This document shows positions 50,856 through 60,065 of a DNA stretch of 64,000 bases, one piece after another (positions within the stretch are counted from its first letter, which is position 1; each line of letters opens with the position of its first letter). This DNA is from Dyadobacter sp. CY261. GTDB taxonomy: Bacteria; Bacteroidota; Bacteroidia; Cytophagales; Spirosomataceae. The translations under genes and the position numbers were made by a program. Where the stretch lies: the NCBI RefSeq assembly GCF_021440085.1, contig NZ_JAKCPW010000006.1:124001-188000 (forward strand). The letters are read 5' to 3'. The notes under the pieces are model-generated. The model was not told the DNA's origin, made no database searches, and was given only the letters and a program-made list of their open reading frames with translations.

Positions 50856-50879
50856 AAAGTCTCCCGGTTGGGAGACTTT
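50856..50879. terminator. Bidirectional terminator between BtuG-like and TPR genes
   Basis: AAAGTCTCCC (50856-50865), loop GGTT, GGGAGACTTT (50870-50879): a perfect 10-bp stem flanked by an A run on the left, giving a T run for minus-strand transcripts of the TPR gene. Confidence 0.9.
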
Positions 50880-50899
50880 GAATTTCTAAACAATGCCGC

Positions 50900-51640
50900 T
50901 TACTTGAAGAACCCATGTGGATCAGGCATTTTGGCTTTTAACAGCTCTACGAAATCGAGGTTCAGTTGGCTGAAATCGAGCGTACGTCCTTTGTGCAAAT
51001 GATCCCATGACTTGTCGAGCTCATTGAGATTGTAATGCAACAATGCCAGATTGTACTGCCCCAATGCGTAAGTAGAATCAATAGAGACCGCACGTTTCAG
51101 CAATTCCGCCGCCTCGTCCAACTCCTCTTCCCGACTGCTAATTGCGTACAGTTTAAGTTCCACCGTCGACAGGTCTACCAGCAACGGTACATTGTCGGCC
51201 TGCAAGCTTACGCCCTTACTCAACATTCTTTTAGCATCAACCCAGTTTTCACGCTGGTAGGATACAACGCCCAGACCCCAGTAAGTTTCCACGTTCTTGT
51301 CGTTCAGCAGTTGGGCGAGATTGAATCGGTAACAGGCCGTGTCGAGAGAACCTTCCTGCAAATATTCCCAGGCACGGGCTGCAAAAAAGCTGCTCGCCTC
51401 TGCGCGATTGGAAAATGATTTGTCACATTCACTCAGGAATTTGATCTCTTCGTCGATCTGCTCCGATGTCTTACTCACTTCCCCGAAGAGCGGGAGAACC
51501 CGCCTCTCTTTTAAATCAAGAGGCTTTTTGGTGGCAACATTTGTATCTGTGCTTGTACCCGCGCTCGCCAGATGCGTGTTTTGAGCAAAGCCCATCACAG
51601 GTATCAAAATGGCAAGCCAAATTACAACAGACTCTTTCAT
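50900..51640 (-). CDS. Exported TPR protein
   Basis: A 246-residue secreted or periplasmic protein with signal peptide MKESVVIWLAILIPVMGFAQ. After a polar linker come tetratricopeptide-like helix pairs: FFAARAWEYLQEGSLDTACY, then FNLAQLLNDKNVETYWGLGV and VSYQRENWVDAKRMLSKGVS, and late ALGQYNLALLHYNLNELDKS. TPRs are protein-interaction scaffolds; no partner is evident. It is a single gene between two terminators/gaps and reads toward the BtuG-like gene. Function unknown. Confidence 0.85.
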   Translation of the reverse strand: MKESVVIWLAILIPVMGFAQNTHLASAGTSTDTNVATKKPLDLKERRVLPLFGEVSKTSEQIDEEIKFLSECDKSFSNRAEASSFFAARAWEYLQEGSLDTACYRFNLAQLLNDKNVETYWGLGVVSYQRENWVDAKRMLSKGVSLQADNVPLLVDLSTVELKLYAISSREEELDEAAELLKRAVSIDSTYALGQYNLALLHYNLNELDKSWDHLHKGRTLDFSQLNLDFVELLKAKMPDPHGFFK

Positions 51641-51708
51641 AATTGACTTAAATAGAAGAACAGGTTTCTATTGTCCAAGTTAAACGGATTTATTGGAATT
51701 GTATTGCA

Positions 51709-53046
51709 TTACCTTCGTTTACTTCTTCCGCCTGCTCCCCTGCGGCCTTTACCGGTATTCCCTGACGGCTTTTTGGTTGTCGGGATGTACCGCTTTTTTT
51801 CGTGAAATGCGCCCTTAAAAGTCGGGTCGGCTTTTCGTTTTTGATTATCTATCTCACGCAGCATATCCTGCCGCTCCTGGAACGGCGTTTCGGCGATCTC
51901 CACCTCGTCGGGGAATTCGGTCCTCGGGATTTCCGTTCGGATCATCGCCTCGATCCTGCCGATATGGTACTCATCGGCGACGGTCATAAAGGTAATGGCG
52001 CTGCCAATATTATTGGCGCGGCCGGTACGGCCGATCCGGTGTACATAATCCTCGTAGATTAGCGGCACATCGAAGTTGATGACATGGCTCACCTCGGTGA
52101 TATCGATTCCACGCGCAACAACGTCGGTAGCGACCATAACCCTGATTTGCCCCTCACGAAATGCCTCCATCGCATTAATGCGCGTGTTTTGACCCTTATT
52201 TGCGTGGATTACTCGCAGTTCCGCTTCGGGAATAACTCGGTTCAGCAGGTTCTGATGCACCAGCCCGGCTACCTCACGGCTGCGCGTGAACACGAGCACC
52301 CGTATGAAGGTCTCCTTATCTCCTAATAAATAGGATAGCAGGTTAACTTTCGTGCGGAAGTTGGGAACCTCGTAAAGCGATTGCGATACCATTTCAGCCG
52401 CAGTTGCCTGCGGGGTAACTTCGATACGGATTGGAAATTCGAGAAATTCGTGAGAGAGGTGTTCAACTTTTCCCGAAAATGTTGCTGAGAAAAGCATATT
52501 CTGCCTTTTGGTCGGGATGATTTCCAGCAATTTGCGGATCTGCGGCATAAAACCCATATCCATCATTTTATCGGCCTCATCGAGTACCATTACATTCAGA
52601 TGCTTGACAACGATTTCTTCCTGGAAATACAAATCCATAAATCGCCCCGGAGTAGCTACGATAATATCGACGCCTTTACGAAGCTCTTCGATCTGCGTCT
52701 TCGGGCCGACACCACCATAAAGGACTACCGTCCGGATATCGGTGTATTTTGAAAGTTGCAAAATGGCCTCCGAGATCTGCATTGCCAGCTCGCGAGTGGG
52801 GGCCAAAATCAAAGCCCTCGGATGCTGTCCCTGGGCATATTTGATGCGCATTAATAATGGTAATGTGTATGCGGCTGTCTTGCCAGTACCTGTCTGGGCT
52901 ATGCCAAGAATATCCTGCCCCGCCAGTGCCACTGGGATCGCCTGTTCCTGAATAGGGGTCGGTTCTGTATAGCCTGCTTCTTCAATCGCATTGAGCAATT
53001 GGCGGTTGAGCTTAAATTGCTCGAATGTATTTTGCGTCTCTTGCAT
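51709..53046 (-). CDS. DEAD-box RNA helicase (RhlE-like)
   Basis: An ATP-dependent RNA helicase of 445 residues, likely in ribosome assembly, mRNA decay or cold adaptation. Motifs in order: Q motif GYTEPTPIQEQAIPVALAGQ, motif I AQTGTGKT near 50, PTRELAMQ, motif II DEADKMMDMG near 155, SAT in MLFSATFSGKV, FTRSREVAGL, VATDVVARGIDI and motif VI HRIGRTGR near 340. The C-terminus is a Lys/Arg/Gly-rich tail (TKKPSGNTGKGRRGAGGRSK) that should bind RNA, as in RhlE. A TACCTTTG box lies so close to the ATG that the mRNA should have almost no leader. Confidence 0.94.
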   Translation of the reverse strand: MQETQNTFEQFKLNRQLLNAIEEAGYTEPTPIQEQAIPVALAGQDILGIAQTGTGKTAAYTLPLLMRIKYAQGQHPRALILAPTRELAMQISEAILQLSKYTDIRTVVLYGGVGPKTQIEELRKGVDIIVATPGRFMDLYFQEEIVVKHLNVMVLDEADKMMDMGFMPQIRKLLEIIPTKRQNMLFSATFSGKVEHLSHEFLEFPIRIEVTPQATAAEMVSQSLYEVPNFRTKVNLLSYLLGDKETFIRVLVFTRSREVAGLVHQNLLNRVIPEAELRVIHANKGQNTRINAMEAFREGQIRVMVATDVVARGIDITEVSHVINFDVPLIYEDYVHRIGRTGRANNIGSAITFMTVADEYHIGRIEAMIRTEIPRTEFPDEVEIAETPFQERQDMLREIDNQKRKADPTFKGAFHEKKRYIPTTKKPSGNTGKGRRGAGGRSKRR

Positions 53047-53050
53047 GACG

Positions 53051-53058
53051 CAAAGGTA
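53051..53058 (-). promoter_or_regulatory. -7 box almost at the helicase start codon
   Basis: On the minus strand it reads TACCTTTG, with CGTC then ATG directly after. With the usual four-base distance, transcription would begin near 53047, one base before the ATG at 53046, giving a leaderless mRNA. Confidence 0.55.
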
Positions 53059-53083
53059 CGAAAACTAAAACGGTAGCCGGTTA

Positions 53084-54079
53084 TCAGCCTTTCACAACGT
53101 CATCGACAAGCCCGGCAGAGCCTATATAAATCGGCGAGCGCTGGTGAAACGATTGCGGCACAATGTCGAGGATACTACCAAAACCATCGCTCGCTTTTCC
53201 ACCTGATTTTTCGGCGATAAATGCCAGCGGGTAGCATTCATAAAGCAGCCTCAGCTTGCCCTTCGGGTCTTTTTTGGTAGAAGGATAAAGATAAATGCCG
53301 CCTTTGAGCATATTACGGTGGAAATCGCCCACGAGCGAACCGATGTAGCGCGCGCTGAAATTTTTAGACTTGCATTGCGCAATGTATTGCTGCACAAATC
53401 TCGGATAGCTGTGATAATGCCCCTCATTTACCGAGTAGATCTTTCCCTCGGCCGGGGTACCTATGTTTTTGTGTGATAAAATAAATTCTCCGAGCGAATG
53501 GTCGAACGTAAAGCCATTCACGCCATCGCCGGTAGAGTACACCAGCATCGTCGAGGAACCGTAAAGAATATACCCTGCCCCGACCTGCTTCCGACCGCCC
53601 TGTAAAAAATCCTCTATCGAAGCCGGGCCATTAATAGGCGTTATGCGGCGGTAAATGGAAAAAATGCTACCGATCGAGACATTTACATCAATATTGGAAG
53701 ATCCGTCCAGCGGGTCCATCGCCACCACATATTTCCCGTGGTTATTTCCAGTGTGTATAATGTCTTCCTCTTCCTCCGAAAGGATGGCGCAAACTTCTCC
53801 CCCGTTTTTCAATGCGCGGATAAAACGGACATTGGCGACGATATCGAGTTTCTGCTGGTCCTCGCCCTGCACATTCTCCGTCCCGCTTCCACCCGCAATG
53901 TCGACCAGCCCGGCCCGGTTGATTTCCCGGTTGATGATTTTTCCCGCAAGTGCGATGTCCCGGAGTAGCTGCGATAACTCACCGGTCGCATAAGGAAATG
54001 CGCTTTGGCTGTGCATGATGAAGCGGTCGAGTGTGACACCCACCGGCACCACCAGTTCCTGTACTGATTTCGTCGCCAT
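53084..54079 (-). CDS. fbp: Fructose-1,6-bisphosphatase class 1
   Basis: Removes the 1-phosphate of fructose 1,6-bisphosphate in gluconeogenesis. Length 331 (E. coli Fbp 332) from the ATG at 54079 (TTG at 54085 unlikely). Marks are metal-binding CAILSEEEEDIIHTG near 92, VVAMDPLDGSSNIDVNVSIG near 117 (the DPLDGSSN metal/phosphate motif), the ARYIGSLVGDFHRNMLKGGI segment (phosphate and substrate binding), and the late AEKSGGKASDGFG with IYIGSAGLVDDV. All active-site groups are present. It fits use of uronates and other acids as carbon source. 37 bp upstream of the helicase gene on the same strand. Confidence 0.96.
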   Translation of the reverse strand: MATKSVQELVVPVGVTLDRFIMHSQSAFPYATGELSQLLRDIALAGKIINREINRAGLVDIAGGSGTENVQGEDQQKLDIVANVRFIRALKNGGEVCAILSEEEEDIIHTGNNHGKYVVAMDPLDGSSNIDVNVSIGSIFSIYRRITPINGPASIEDFLQGGRKQVGAGYILYGSSTMLVYSTGDGVNGFTFDHSLGEFILSHKNIGTPAEGKIYSVNEGHYHSYPRFVQQYIAQCKSKNFSARYIGSLVGDFHRNMLKGGIYLYPSTKKDPKGKLRLLYECYPLAFIAEKSGGKASDGFGSILDIVPQSFHQRSPIYIGSAGLVDDVVKG

Positions 54080-54290
54080 ATTCAATTGAATTACATGAGA
54101 TTGTCATGAAATTTACATCCGGTTTTTTCCCATTTCCAAACAGTTTGACCTAATAAATTTTTTTAAAAATTAATATGATTATCTCTCCATTAATTCATTG
54201 ATTAATCCTAAGGGTGAGCCATTTACATGGTCGTCGCGTTGCACTTTTTAAATGTCTGTACGACATTAAACCGTATTCTAGCAAAATAAG

Positions 54291-54320
54291 AAAGCACAAG
54301 GCGCTTATGCCCTGTGCTTT
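54291..54320. terminator. Terminator after valS
   Basis: AAAGCACAAGGC (54291-54302) pairs with GCCCTGTGCTTT (54309-54320) with one A-C mismatch. It lies 25 bp downstream of the valS stop in the 265-bp gap to fbp; the rest of that gap is A+T-rich with nothing recognisable. Confidence 0.7.
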
Positions 54321-54344
54321 ACGTATGCGTTTTATTTTTGACGC

Positions 54345-56987
54345 TTATTTAAGCCTCGCCAATGCGTCAGTCAATGTAGAGATCTTCGCTTCGGCATCAG
54401 CTTGCTTCTGGCGCTCTTTTTCGACGACGTCTCCTTTCGCATTCGCGACAAAACGTTCATTCGAAAGCTTCTTGATCACTGAATCAAGGAAGCCTTGCGT
54501 ATATCCCAGCTCCCGTTGCAAGTTCTCGCGTTCCGCCTCCACATCAAGCTCATCGGCCAGGTTCACGAAGAACTCATCGGATTTCACCCGGAAAGAATTC
54601 CCTTCGCCTTCGGCTGTTACATAGCTAATGCCTTCCACATTCGCCAGCTTTTCGATCAATGGCGTTAATGCATTGTAGCGGTCGCCAGCTTCGGTGCGGA
54701 TTGCCAGCGGCAATGCGGTCTTGGGACTAATCCCTTTTGCATTGCGCAGGTTACGGATCGACGAAACAAGTTCAAAAAGAATATCGAAATCATTCAGCAA
54801 TGCCTGGTCGTATTCAGCAGCTTGCGGAAAGTGCGCGATACAAATGGATTCTTTCTCGCCCCTTTCAATAATATTCTGCCAGATTTCTTCTGAAATAAAG
54901 GGCATGAACGGATGCAGCAAGCGCATCAAACGGTCGAAGAAGTCGAGCGTTGAATCGTAAATCGACCGGTCGATCGGTTGCTCGAATCCCGGCTTGATCA
55001 TTTCCAGGTATTGCGCACAGAAATCATCCCAAATCAATTTATACACCGAGTTCAATGCATCCGAGATACGGAATTTCGAAAAGTGATCCTGCACTTCGGC
55101 CAGACTCTGGTTCAATTTGCTCTCAAACCACTGCACTGCCAGCTTGGAGCCTTCCGGAACAGGCAGCTCGCTGTCCACAGTCCAGCCTTTTACCAAGCGG
55201 AACGCATTCCATATCTTGTTACCAAAGTTCCGGCCTTGCTCGATCAGCTTTTCGTCGTAAGGCAAATCATTACCCGCCTGAGAGCTGAAAAGCATGCCGG
55301 TACGGATACTGTCCGCGCCAAATTGATCGATCAAATCAATCGGATCGGGCGAGTTACCCAGCGATTTCGACATTTTGCGGCCCTGCTTGTCGCGAACGAT
55401 ACCGGTCAGGTACACATTCTTGAACGGATACTGGCCGCGATATGCATAGCCTGCGATAATCATCCGCGCTACCCAGAAGAAAAGGATCTCAGGGGCAGTT
55501 ACGAGGTCATTTGTCGGGTAATAATAATTAACTTCTTCATTATCTGGCTCTTTGATGCCATTGAAAACCGAGATCGGCCACAGCCACGACGAGAACCAGG
55601 TATCGAGCACGTCGGGGTCTTGGGTAATGTCTTCTTCTGTTAATGCAAAGAGCTGGTACTCGTGCTGCGCTTTCCGCAATGCCTCGCGTTTCGACTTCGC
55701 GACTATGATAGTGCCGTCGTTCAGGTAATAGGCCGGAATGCGGTGGCCCCACCAAAGCTGGCGGCTGATGTTCCAGTCACGGACATTCTCCATCCAGTGG
55801 CGGTAAGTATTCTTGAATTTCGCAGGGATCAACTGCACCGTATCATTCATCACATTCTCGAATGCAGGCTTACTGATTTGCTCCATTTTCAAAAACCACT
55901 GCTCCGAAAGTCGCGGCTCGATCACCGAATTGGTACGCTCGGAATGGCCCACATTGGACTTATATTCCTCGACTTTCACCAGGTTACCTGACTCATCGAG
56001 CATTTTGATGATCTTCTTCCGCGCCGCAAAACGATCTTCGCCAACGAGAATCTGCGCCTTATCATTCAATGTACCATCCTCATTCAGAAGATCGATAATA
56101 GGCAGGTTGTGACGTTTGCCGAGTTCGTAGTCATTGGTATCATGCGCAGGCGTCACTTTCAGACAACCCGTTCCAAACTCCATTTCCACATATTCATCTG
56201 CAATGATCGGAATCGCGCGATTAATCAGAGGAATCAGTACTTTTTTACCAATCAAATGCTGGTAACGCTCATCCGCAGGGTTCACACAAATTGCAACGTC
56301 CGCCATAATCGTCTCTGGCCGTGTAGTTGCGATTACAACTCCTTCCTCCATACTACCTCCTCCATGCGCTCCTTCCAAAGGATACCGAAGATAAACCAAC
56401 TTTTGGTTCACCTCTTTCATGATCACTTCTTCGTCGGAAACGGTCGTGCGTGCCTGCGGGTCCCAGTTCACCATCCTGTGGCCGCGGTAAATCTCGCCCT
56501 TGTTGTATAGGTCAATAAATACGTCGATCACCGAATCGTACAAATCCGGTTCCATCGTGAAGCGCGTGCGGTCCCAATCACAGGAAGCGCCGAGCTTGCG
56601 GAGTTGTTGCAGGATAATACCACCGTATTTGTGGGTCCATTCCCAGCAGTACTCAAGAAACTCGTCGCGGGTAAGGTCGCGCTTACTGATACCGCGTTCC
56701 TTGAGCATGGCTACCACTTTGGCTTCTGTGGCGATGGAAGCATGGTCGGTGCCGGGTACCCAGCAGGCCTCTTTGCCTTCCATCCGCGCCTTGCGGACCA
56801 GAATATCCTGAATGGTGTTATTGAGCATATGCCCCATATGCAGCACGCCTGTGACGTTCGGCGGCGGGATCACAATGGTGTAGGGTTCTTTATCGGGATT
56901 AGGACTCGATTGAAAGAACTTGTTCTCGATCCAGTAGGAGTACCATTTATCCTCTATCTCCTGAGGGGCATAAGTTTTGGAAATCAT
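54345..56987 (-). CDS. valS: Valyl-tRNA synthetase
   Basis: Charges tRNA-Val. A class I synthetase of 880 residues. The HIGH motif appears as PPPNVTGVLHMGHML near 48, followed by WVPGTDHASIATEAKV. The editing (CP1) domain is at about 190-330 (VIATTRPETIMADVAICV and GTGCLKVTPAHDTNDYELG, including the editing Asp). KMSKS is in GRKMSKSLGN near 527. The anticodon-binding domain and a C-terminal coiled coil (about 815-880) follow, as expected for ValRS. It is shorter than E. coli ValS (951), which is normal for this phylum. Single gene with its own terminator; no T-box is visible. Confidence 0.97.
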   Translation of the reverse strand: MISKTYAPQEIEDKWYSYWIENKFFQSSPNPDKEPYTIVIPPPNVTGVLHMGHMLNNTIQDILVRKARMEGKEACWVPGTDHASIATEAKVVAMLKERGISKRDLTRDEFLEYCWEWTHKYGGIILQQLRKLGASCDWDRTRFTMEPDLYDSVIDVFIDLYNKGEIYRGHRMVNWDPQARTTVSDEEVIMKEVNQKLVYLRYPLEGAHGGGSMEEGVVIATTRPETIMADVAICVNPADERYQHLIGKKVLIPLINRAIPIIADEYVEMEFGTGCLKVTPAHDTNDYELGKRHNLPIIDLLNEDGTLNDKAQILVGEDRFAARKKIIKMLDESGNLVKVEEYKSNVGHSERTNSVIEPRLSEQWFLKMEQISKPAFENVMNDTVQLIPAKFKNTYRHWMENVRDWNISRQLWWGHRIPAYYLNDGTIIVAKSKREALRKAQHEYQLFALTEEDITQDPDVLDTWFSSWLWPISVFNGIKEPDNEEVNYYYPTNDLVTAPEILFFWVARMIIAGYAYRGQYPFKNVYLTGIVRDKQGRKMSKSLGNSPDPIDLIDQFGADSIRTGMLFSSQAGNDLPYDEKLIEQGRNFGNKIWNAFRLVKGWTVDSELPVPEGSKLAVQWFESKLNQSLAEVQDHFSKFRISDALNSVYKLIWDDFCAQYLEMIKPGFEQPIDRSIYDSTLDFFDRLMRLLHPFMPFISEEIWQNIIERGEKESICIAHFPQAAEYDQALLNDFDILFELVSSIRNLRNAKGISPKTALPLAIRTEAGDRYNALTPLIEKLANVEGISYVTAEGEGNSFRVKSDEFFVNLADELDVEAERENLQRELGYTQGFLDSVIKKLSNERFVANAKGDVVEKERQKQADAEAKISTLTDALARLK

Positions 56988-57070
56988 TGTCTATTCAGAA
57001 ATTTACCGTAACTGTCGGTTGGTCGTCTTAAAATGACGGCAAGTTAGGGGTTACAGGCGATATTTCTAAA

Positions 57071-58906
57071 CTATTGCTCCTCTTTGCGGACCGGCAGCCA
57101 GATCGTAAATGTGCTTCCCTCACCCGGTTTACTCTGCAAGTGGACGATTCCTTCGTGCGCCTCAACCATCTTTTTTACATAACTCAGCCCGAGCCCGAAA
57201 CCTTTCACATCATGGACATTACCAGTAGGCACGCGGTAGAATGTGTCGAACACCCGCTGCTGCTGCTCACGGCTCATGCCAATGCCTTTGTCGGCGATCG
57301 AAATGGCAATACCGCCGTTCTCATTCTTAGTAGTGACATTCAAATGCAGCTTCTCGGGCGAGTATTTGATCGCATTGTCGATGAGGTTATTGAGGATATT
57401 AGAGATATGTACCTCATCCGCGGCCACTACATCTTCCTCTGCATCAAAATTCAAATCGACTTCGCCTTCTTTCTGTTCGATCTGGACACTCTGACCATTT
57501 AAAGCCTTACCGATCAGGTCATGGATATTGGCGTCGGTAATTTTTAGTTTAACATGACCTTTATCCAGCAATGCCATTTGCAATACCTTCTCCACGTGTG
57601 TCCCAAGCCTTTTGTTTTCCTCGCGGATAATACCCAGATAGCGGTCCAGTCGTGCAGCTTTGGGGTTTTCCATTAAAGAAGCCGAGTTCTCGTGGGCCAT
57701 TTCCGCCGCCAATGCAATGGTGGAAATGGGCGTTTTGAACTCGTGGGTCATGTTGTTGATAAAATCATTCTTAATGTCTGAAAGCTTTTTCTGACGAAGA
57801 ATGGTCGTCACGGCCATGTAGAAACAAGCCATGATGACAATGATCAATATGCCCGAGCCGCCAAACATCACACCCATATTGCTCAGAATATACCGCTGCT
57901 GATCTGGAAAAAATACGTACAGTGCATTCTGCGCACCTAGCGTCTCATTGGGAAAAAGCGATGCCTTATAAGACCTTTCCTCCCATTCACCTGGCCGCAT
58001 GCTCACGGTCGAGAAAATAAGGCTATCTGCCAACTGCCCGCGCACTGCTCCCCGCACAGCAAATTCATATGGCAATGCTATACCGTTTTGAACCAGTTGT
58101 TTTTTTAACAGCGTATCTAGTAAAAAACGGTTCACACGCTGCTCAATAGGCCTTTTGGTGTAAATGAAATCCTTCATCACCTCTTTCAGCAACTCGGCAC
58201 GGTCGGGCTCCGCCGAAGCAATCACAGCACGCGATTTTTGCTTGCCGCCTTTGACATTGTCCGGCAATGCTACTTTCCGGTTCGCGATGCTTCTCGAAAC
58301 GGAATCCTTTTTCTGCCCGTCACCGCCCTTCCGGCGCACTTCGAGATCAGCAACACCGCGGAATGCATTACCCAAACGGCGCTCATCATCCAGCCTGCGG
58401 CGCATAAACTCGTCTATACCGGCCATGCCATATTGCTGGGCCTGGAAAAACTCTTCCATAATGCGCTGCTGGTGATCCACCATCACTCTGAAATTAGGGC
58501 TTAGCACGTCGGTAGGCACTGCTTCTGTAATAATCTGGTAATGAATCTCCTCCCCGTTTGGACCGATCGCGATTTCCATCCGGGGCTGCATACGCGGCAC
58601 TGTCTCCTGCATTGGCACTTTAGAGGCAGGCGGGACGGTCCGCTTCACCGGCATCTCGCGTAATTGCGCAATGCGATCGAGCCTGCTTTTCTGTTGTTCG
58701 GTCTCGATCCGGCGTTGCAACAGGTACATCATTTCCTGTTTTTCCAACCGGTGTACCACCTGTTGTACCGACTCCGAAACCTTCTGGTTGAACTGGTCAT
58801 TTCGGATTGCGATAGCCTCCCTGATCCAGTACCATTGAAAGCCGATCAGGCCGATCAGCGCCAGACACATTAGCCCTACTATGATTTGTATTTTCCTTCT
58901 GGTCAT
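57071..58906 (-). CDS. Transmembrane sensor histidine kinase with large periplasmic domain
   Basis: A 611-residue sensor kinase. TM1 is at about residues 6-24 (QIIVGLMCLALIGLIGFQWY). A roughly 310-residue periplasmic part has two charged helical stretches (SVQQVVHRLEKQEMMYLLQR and QQRIMEEFFQAQQYGMAGID). TM2 is near 340 (GSGILIIVIMACFYMAV). The HisKA domain has the phospho-acceptor His in MTHEFKTPISTIAL; the ATPase domain has N box LNNLIDNAIKYS, G1 DKGIGM and G2 KGFGLGLSYVKKM. Catalytic elements are intact. No response regulator gene is adjacent, although this kinase type normally has one. It is divergent from a secreted sorting-domain protein (168-bp gap), which may be its target or signal partner. 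The start ATG at 58906 gives a proper N-region. Confidence 0.93.
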   Translation of the reverse strand: MTRRKIQIIVGLMCLALIGLIGFQWYWIREAIAIRNDQFNQKVSESVQQVVHRLEKQEMMYLLQRRIETEQQKSRLDRIAQLREMPVKRTVPPASKVPMQETVPRMQPRMEIAIGPNGEEIHYQIITEAVPTDVLSPNFRVMVDHQQRIMEEFFQAQQYGMAGIDEFMRRRLDDERRLGNAFRGVADLEVRRKGGDGQKKDSVSRSIANRKVALPDNVKGGKQKSRAVIASAEPDRAELLKEVMKDFIYTKRPIEQRVNRFLLDTLLKKQLVQNGIALPYEFAVRGAVRGQLADSLIFSTVSMRPGEWEERSYKASLFPNETLGAQNALYVFFPDQQRYILSNMGVMFGGSGILIIVIMACFYMAVTTILRQKKLSDIKNDFINNMTHEFKTPISTIALAAEMAHENSASLMENPKAARLDRYLGIIREENKRLGTHVEKVLQMALLDKGHVKLKITDANIHDLIGKALNGQSVQIEQKEGEVDLNFDAEEDVVAADEVHISNILNNLIDNAIKYSPEKLHLNVTTKNENGGIAISIADKGIGMSREQQQRVFDTFYRVPTGNVHDVKGFGLGLSYVKKMVEAHEGIVHLQSKPGEGSTFTIWLPVRKEEQ

Positions 58907-59074
58907 AATTTCTGCTCCCTTATGCAACGCGGGCTATGCTTTGCCCGACATTTTGACAGAAACAAATTTAATGTTTCGCCCCCGGCCCGAAGCGTTTTTA
59001 ACATTATTTAACAGCGCTAAAAGCAACATAGCCATGGTTTTGCAATTCATTCAGACTCAAAACAAAAACTGCTT

Positions 59075-59908
59075 ATGAAAACTGTCTCTATTCAAAAACT
59101 GACATGGTCGCTGCTGCTCGTAGCCGCCCCCGCATTCCTATCCGTTGCCCAGGCGCAATCAGACAAAAAACCAAAATCCGAGGATCAGGACAAAAAGACA
59201 AGTATCCGTATTAAAGTCACGGAGGACGAAAACGGTAAGACGCGGGATATTGAAAGGAGTTATGAAGTGGGTGCAATGACCGACACGGAAAGACAAAAGT
59301 TCGTCGACAAAGTCCTTGATTCATTGAAAGTGGATAAGAAAAAAAAGCAAACCATTTCTATTACAGTTGACGATGGAAACGACGGCGCGATTGCTGCTAA
59401 AAAGCGTAAAAAAGTCATCATCGATCACCGCGACCCCCACGAACCGATGGCATTTCACTGGGACAGCGATTTCAAATATGATATGGACTGGGATTCCGAC
59501 AAGTTCCGTGAAAATATAAAAACGATCGAGAAAAACTTCAATAAGGATTTCCACCCGAAAGCCAAAATTTTAATGCGTGAAATGGAAGACTTTGGTAAGA
59601 ATTTCGGGAAAAACTTCGACTATGAATGGGACAACAATGTCAAATCCGCTAATGTCCGTTCACTGACAGCCTATGCTAACAACCCGGCCGACGATGTGCT
59701 CAATCTGCGTTTCAGCGTACCCGAAAAAGGTAATGTGACCGTGACAGTAACCGACACAAAGGGTAAGGAAGTGGGGAAAAAAGAGATCCACGACTTTGAA
59801 GGAGAATACGTAGGCCAGATCGAACTTAAGAAAAATACAAAAGGAACGCTCTTCGTAACAGTGGTTCAGAATGAAGATGGGGCGGTGAAAAGGGTGGTTA
59901 TTCCCTGA
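59075..59908 (+). CDS. Secreted Asp/Lys-rich protein with type IX-style C-terminal domain
   Basis: Role unknown. A 277-residue exported protein with signal peptide MKTVSIQKLTWSLLLVAAPA then FLSVAQAQ. The middle (about 30-190) is very rich in Asp, Lys and Phe, with helical KFRENIKTIEKNFNKDFHPK and MREMEDFGKNFGKNFDYEWD. The last 80 residues read like a T9SS type A sorting domain: YANNPADDVLNLRFSVPEKG, VTVTVTDTKGKEVGKKEIHD, then GTLFVTVVQNEDGAVKRVVI, matching the Y-P-N-P / L-x-V-x-D-x-x-G-K / K-V-I pattern. It may be surface-anchored or, given its small size, periplasmic with a borrowed fold. It is divergent from the histidine kinase gene and ends with a terminator. Confidence 0.8.
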   Translation: MKTVSIQKLTWSLLLVAAPAFLSVAQAQSDKKPKSEDQDKKTSIRIKVTEDENGKTRDIERSYEVGAMTDTERQKFVDKVLDSLKVDKKKKQTISITVDDGNDGAIAAKKRKKVIIDHRDPHEPMAFHWDSDFKYDMDWDSDKFRENIKTIEKNFNKDFHPKAKILMREMEDFGKNFGKNFDYEWDNNVKSANVRSLTAYANNPADDVLNLRFSVPEKGNVTVTVTDTKGKEVGKKEIHDFEGEYVGQIELKKNTKGTLFVTVVQNEDGAVKRVVIP

Positions 59909-59931
59909 TTGGAGCCACTTTTACGATAGCG

Positions 59932-59969
59932 AATCCCCTTTGTCAGAAATGGTGAAGGGGATTTTTCTT
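59932..59969 (+). terminator. Terminator of the Asp/Lys-rich protein gene
   Basis: AATCCCCTT (59932-59940) pairs with AAGGGGATT (59955-59963), followed by TTTC TTG. It lies 23 bp after the stop codon. Confidence 0.85.
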
Positions 59970-60012
59970 GTAAAAATTATGCAACAATATCGCTGACATA
60001 TAGTAAGAATTG

Positions 60013-60020
60013 TAAATTTG
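60013..60020 (+). promoter_or_regulatory. -7 box of adk-obgE
   Basis: TAAATTTG matches TAnnTTTG exactly, 46 bp before the adk ATG. No clear -33 TTTG at usual spacing. Confidence 0.55.
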
Positions 60021-60065
60021 CGGGATATTCACCAATCTACCGCGACATCAATTTTTGAAGCAACT

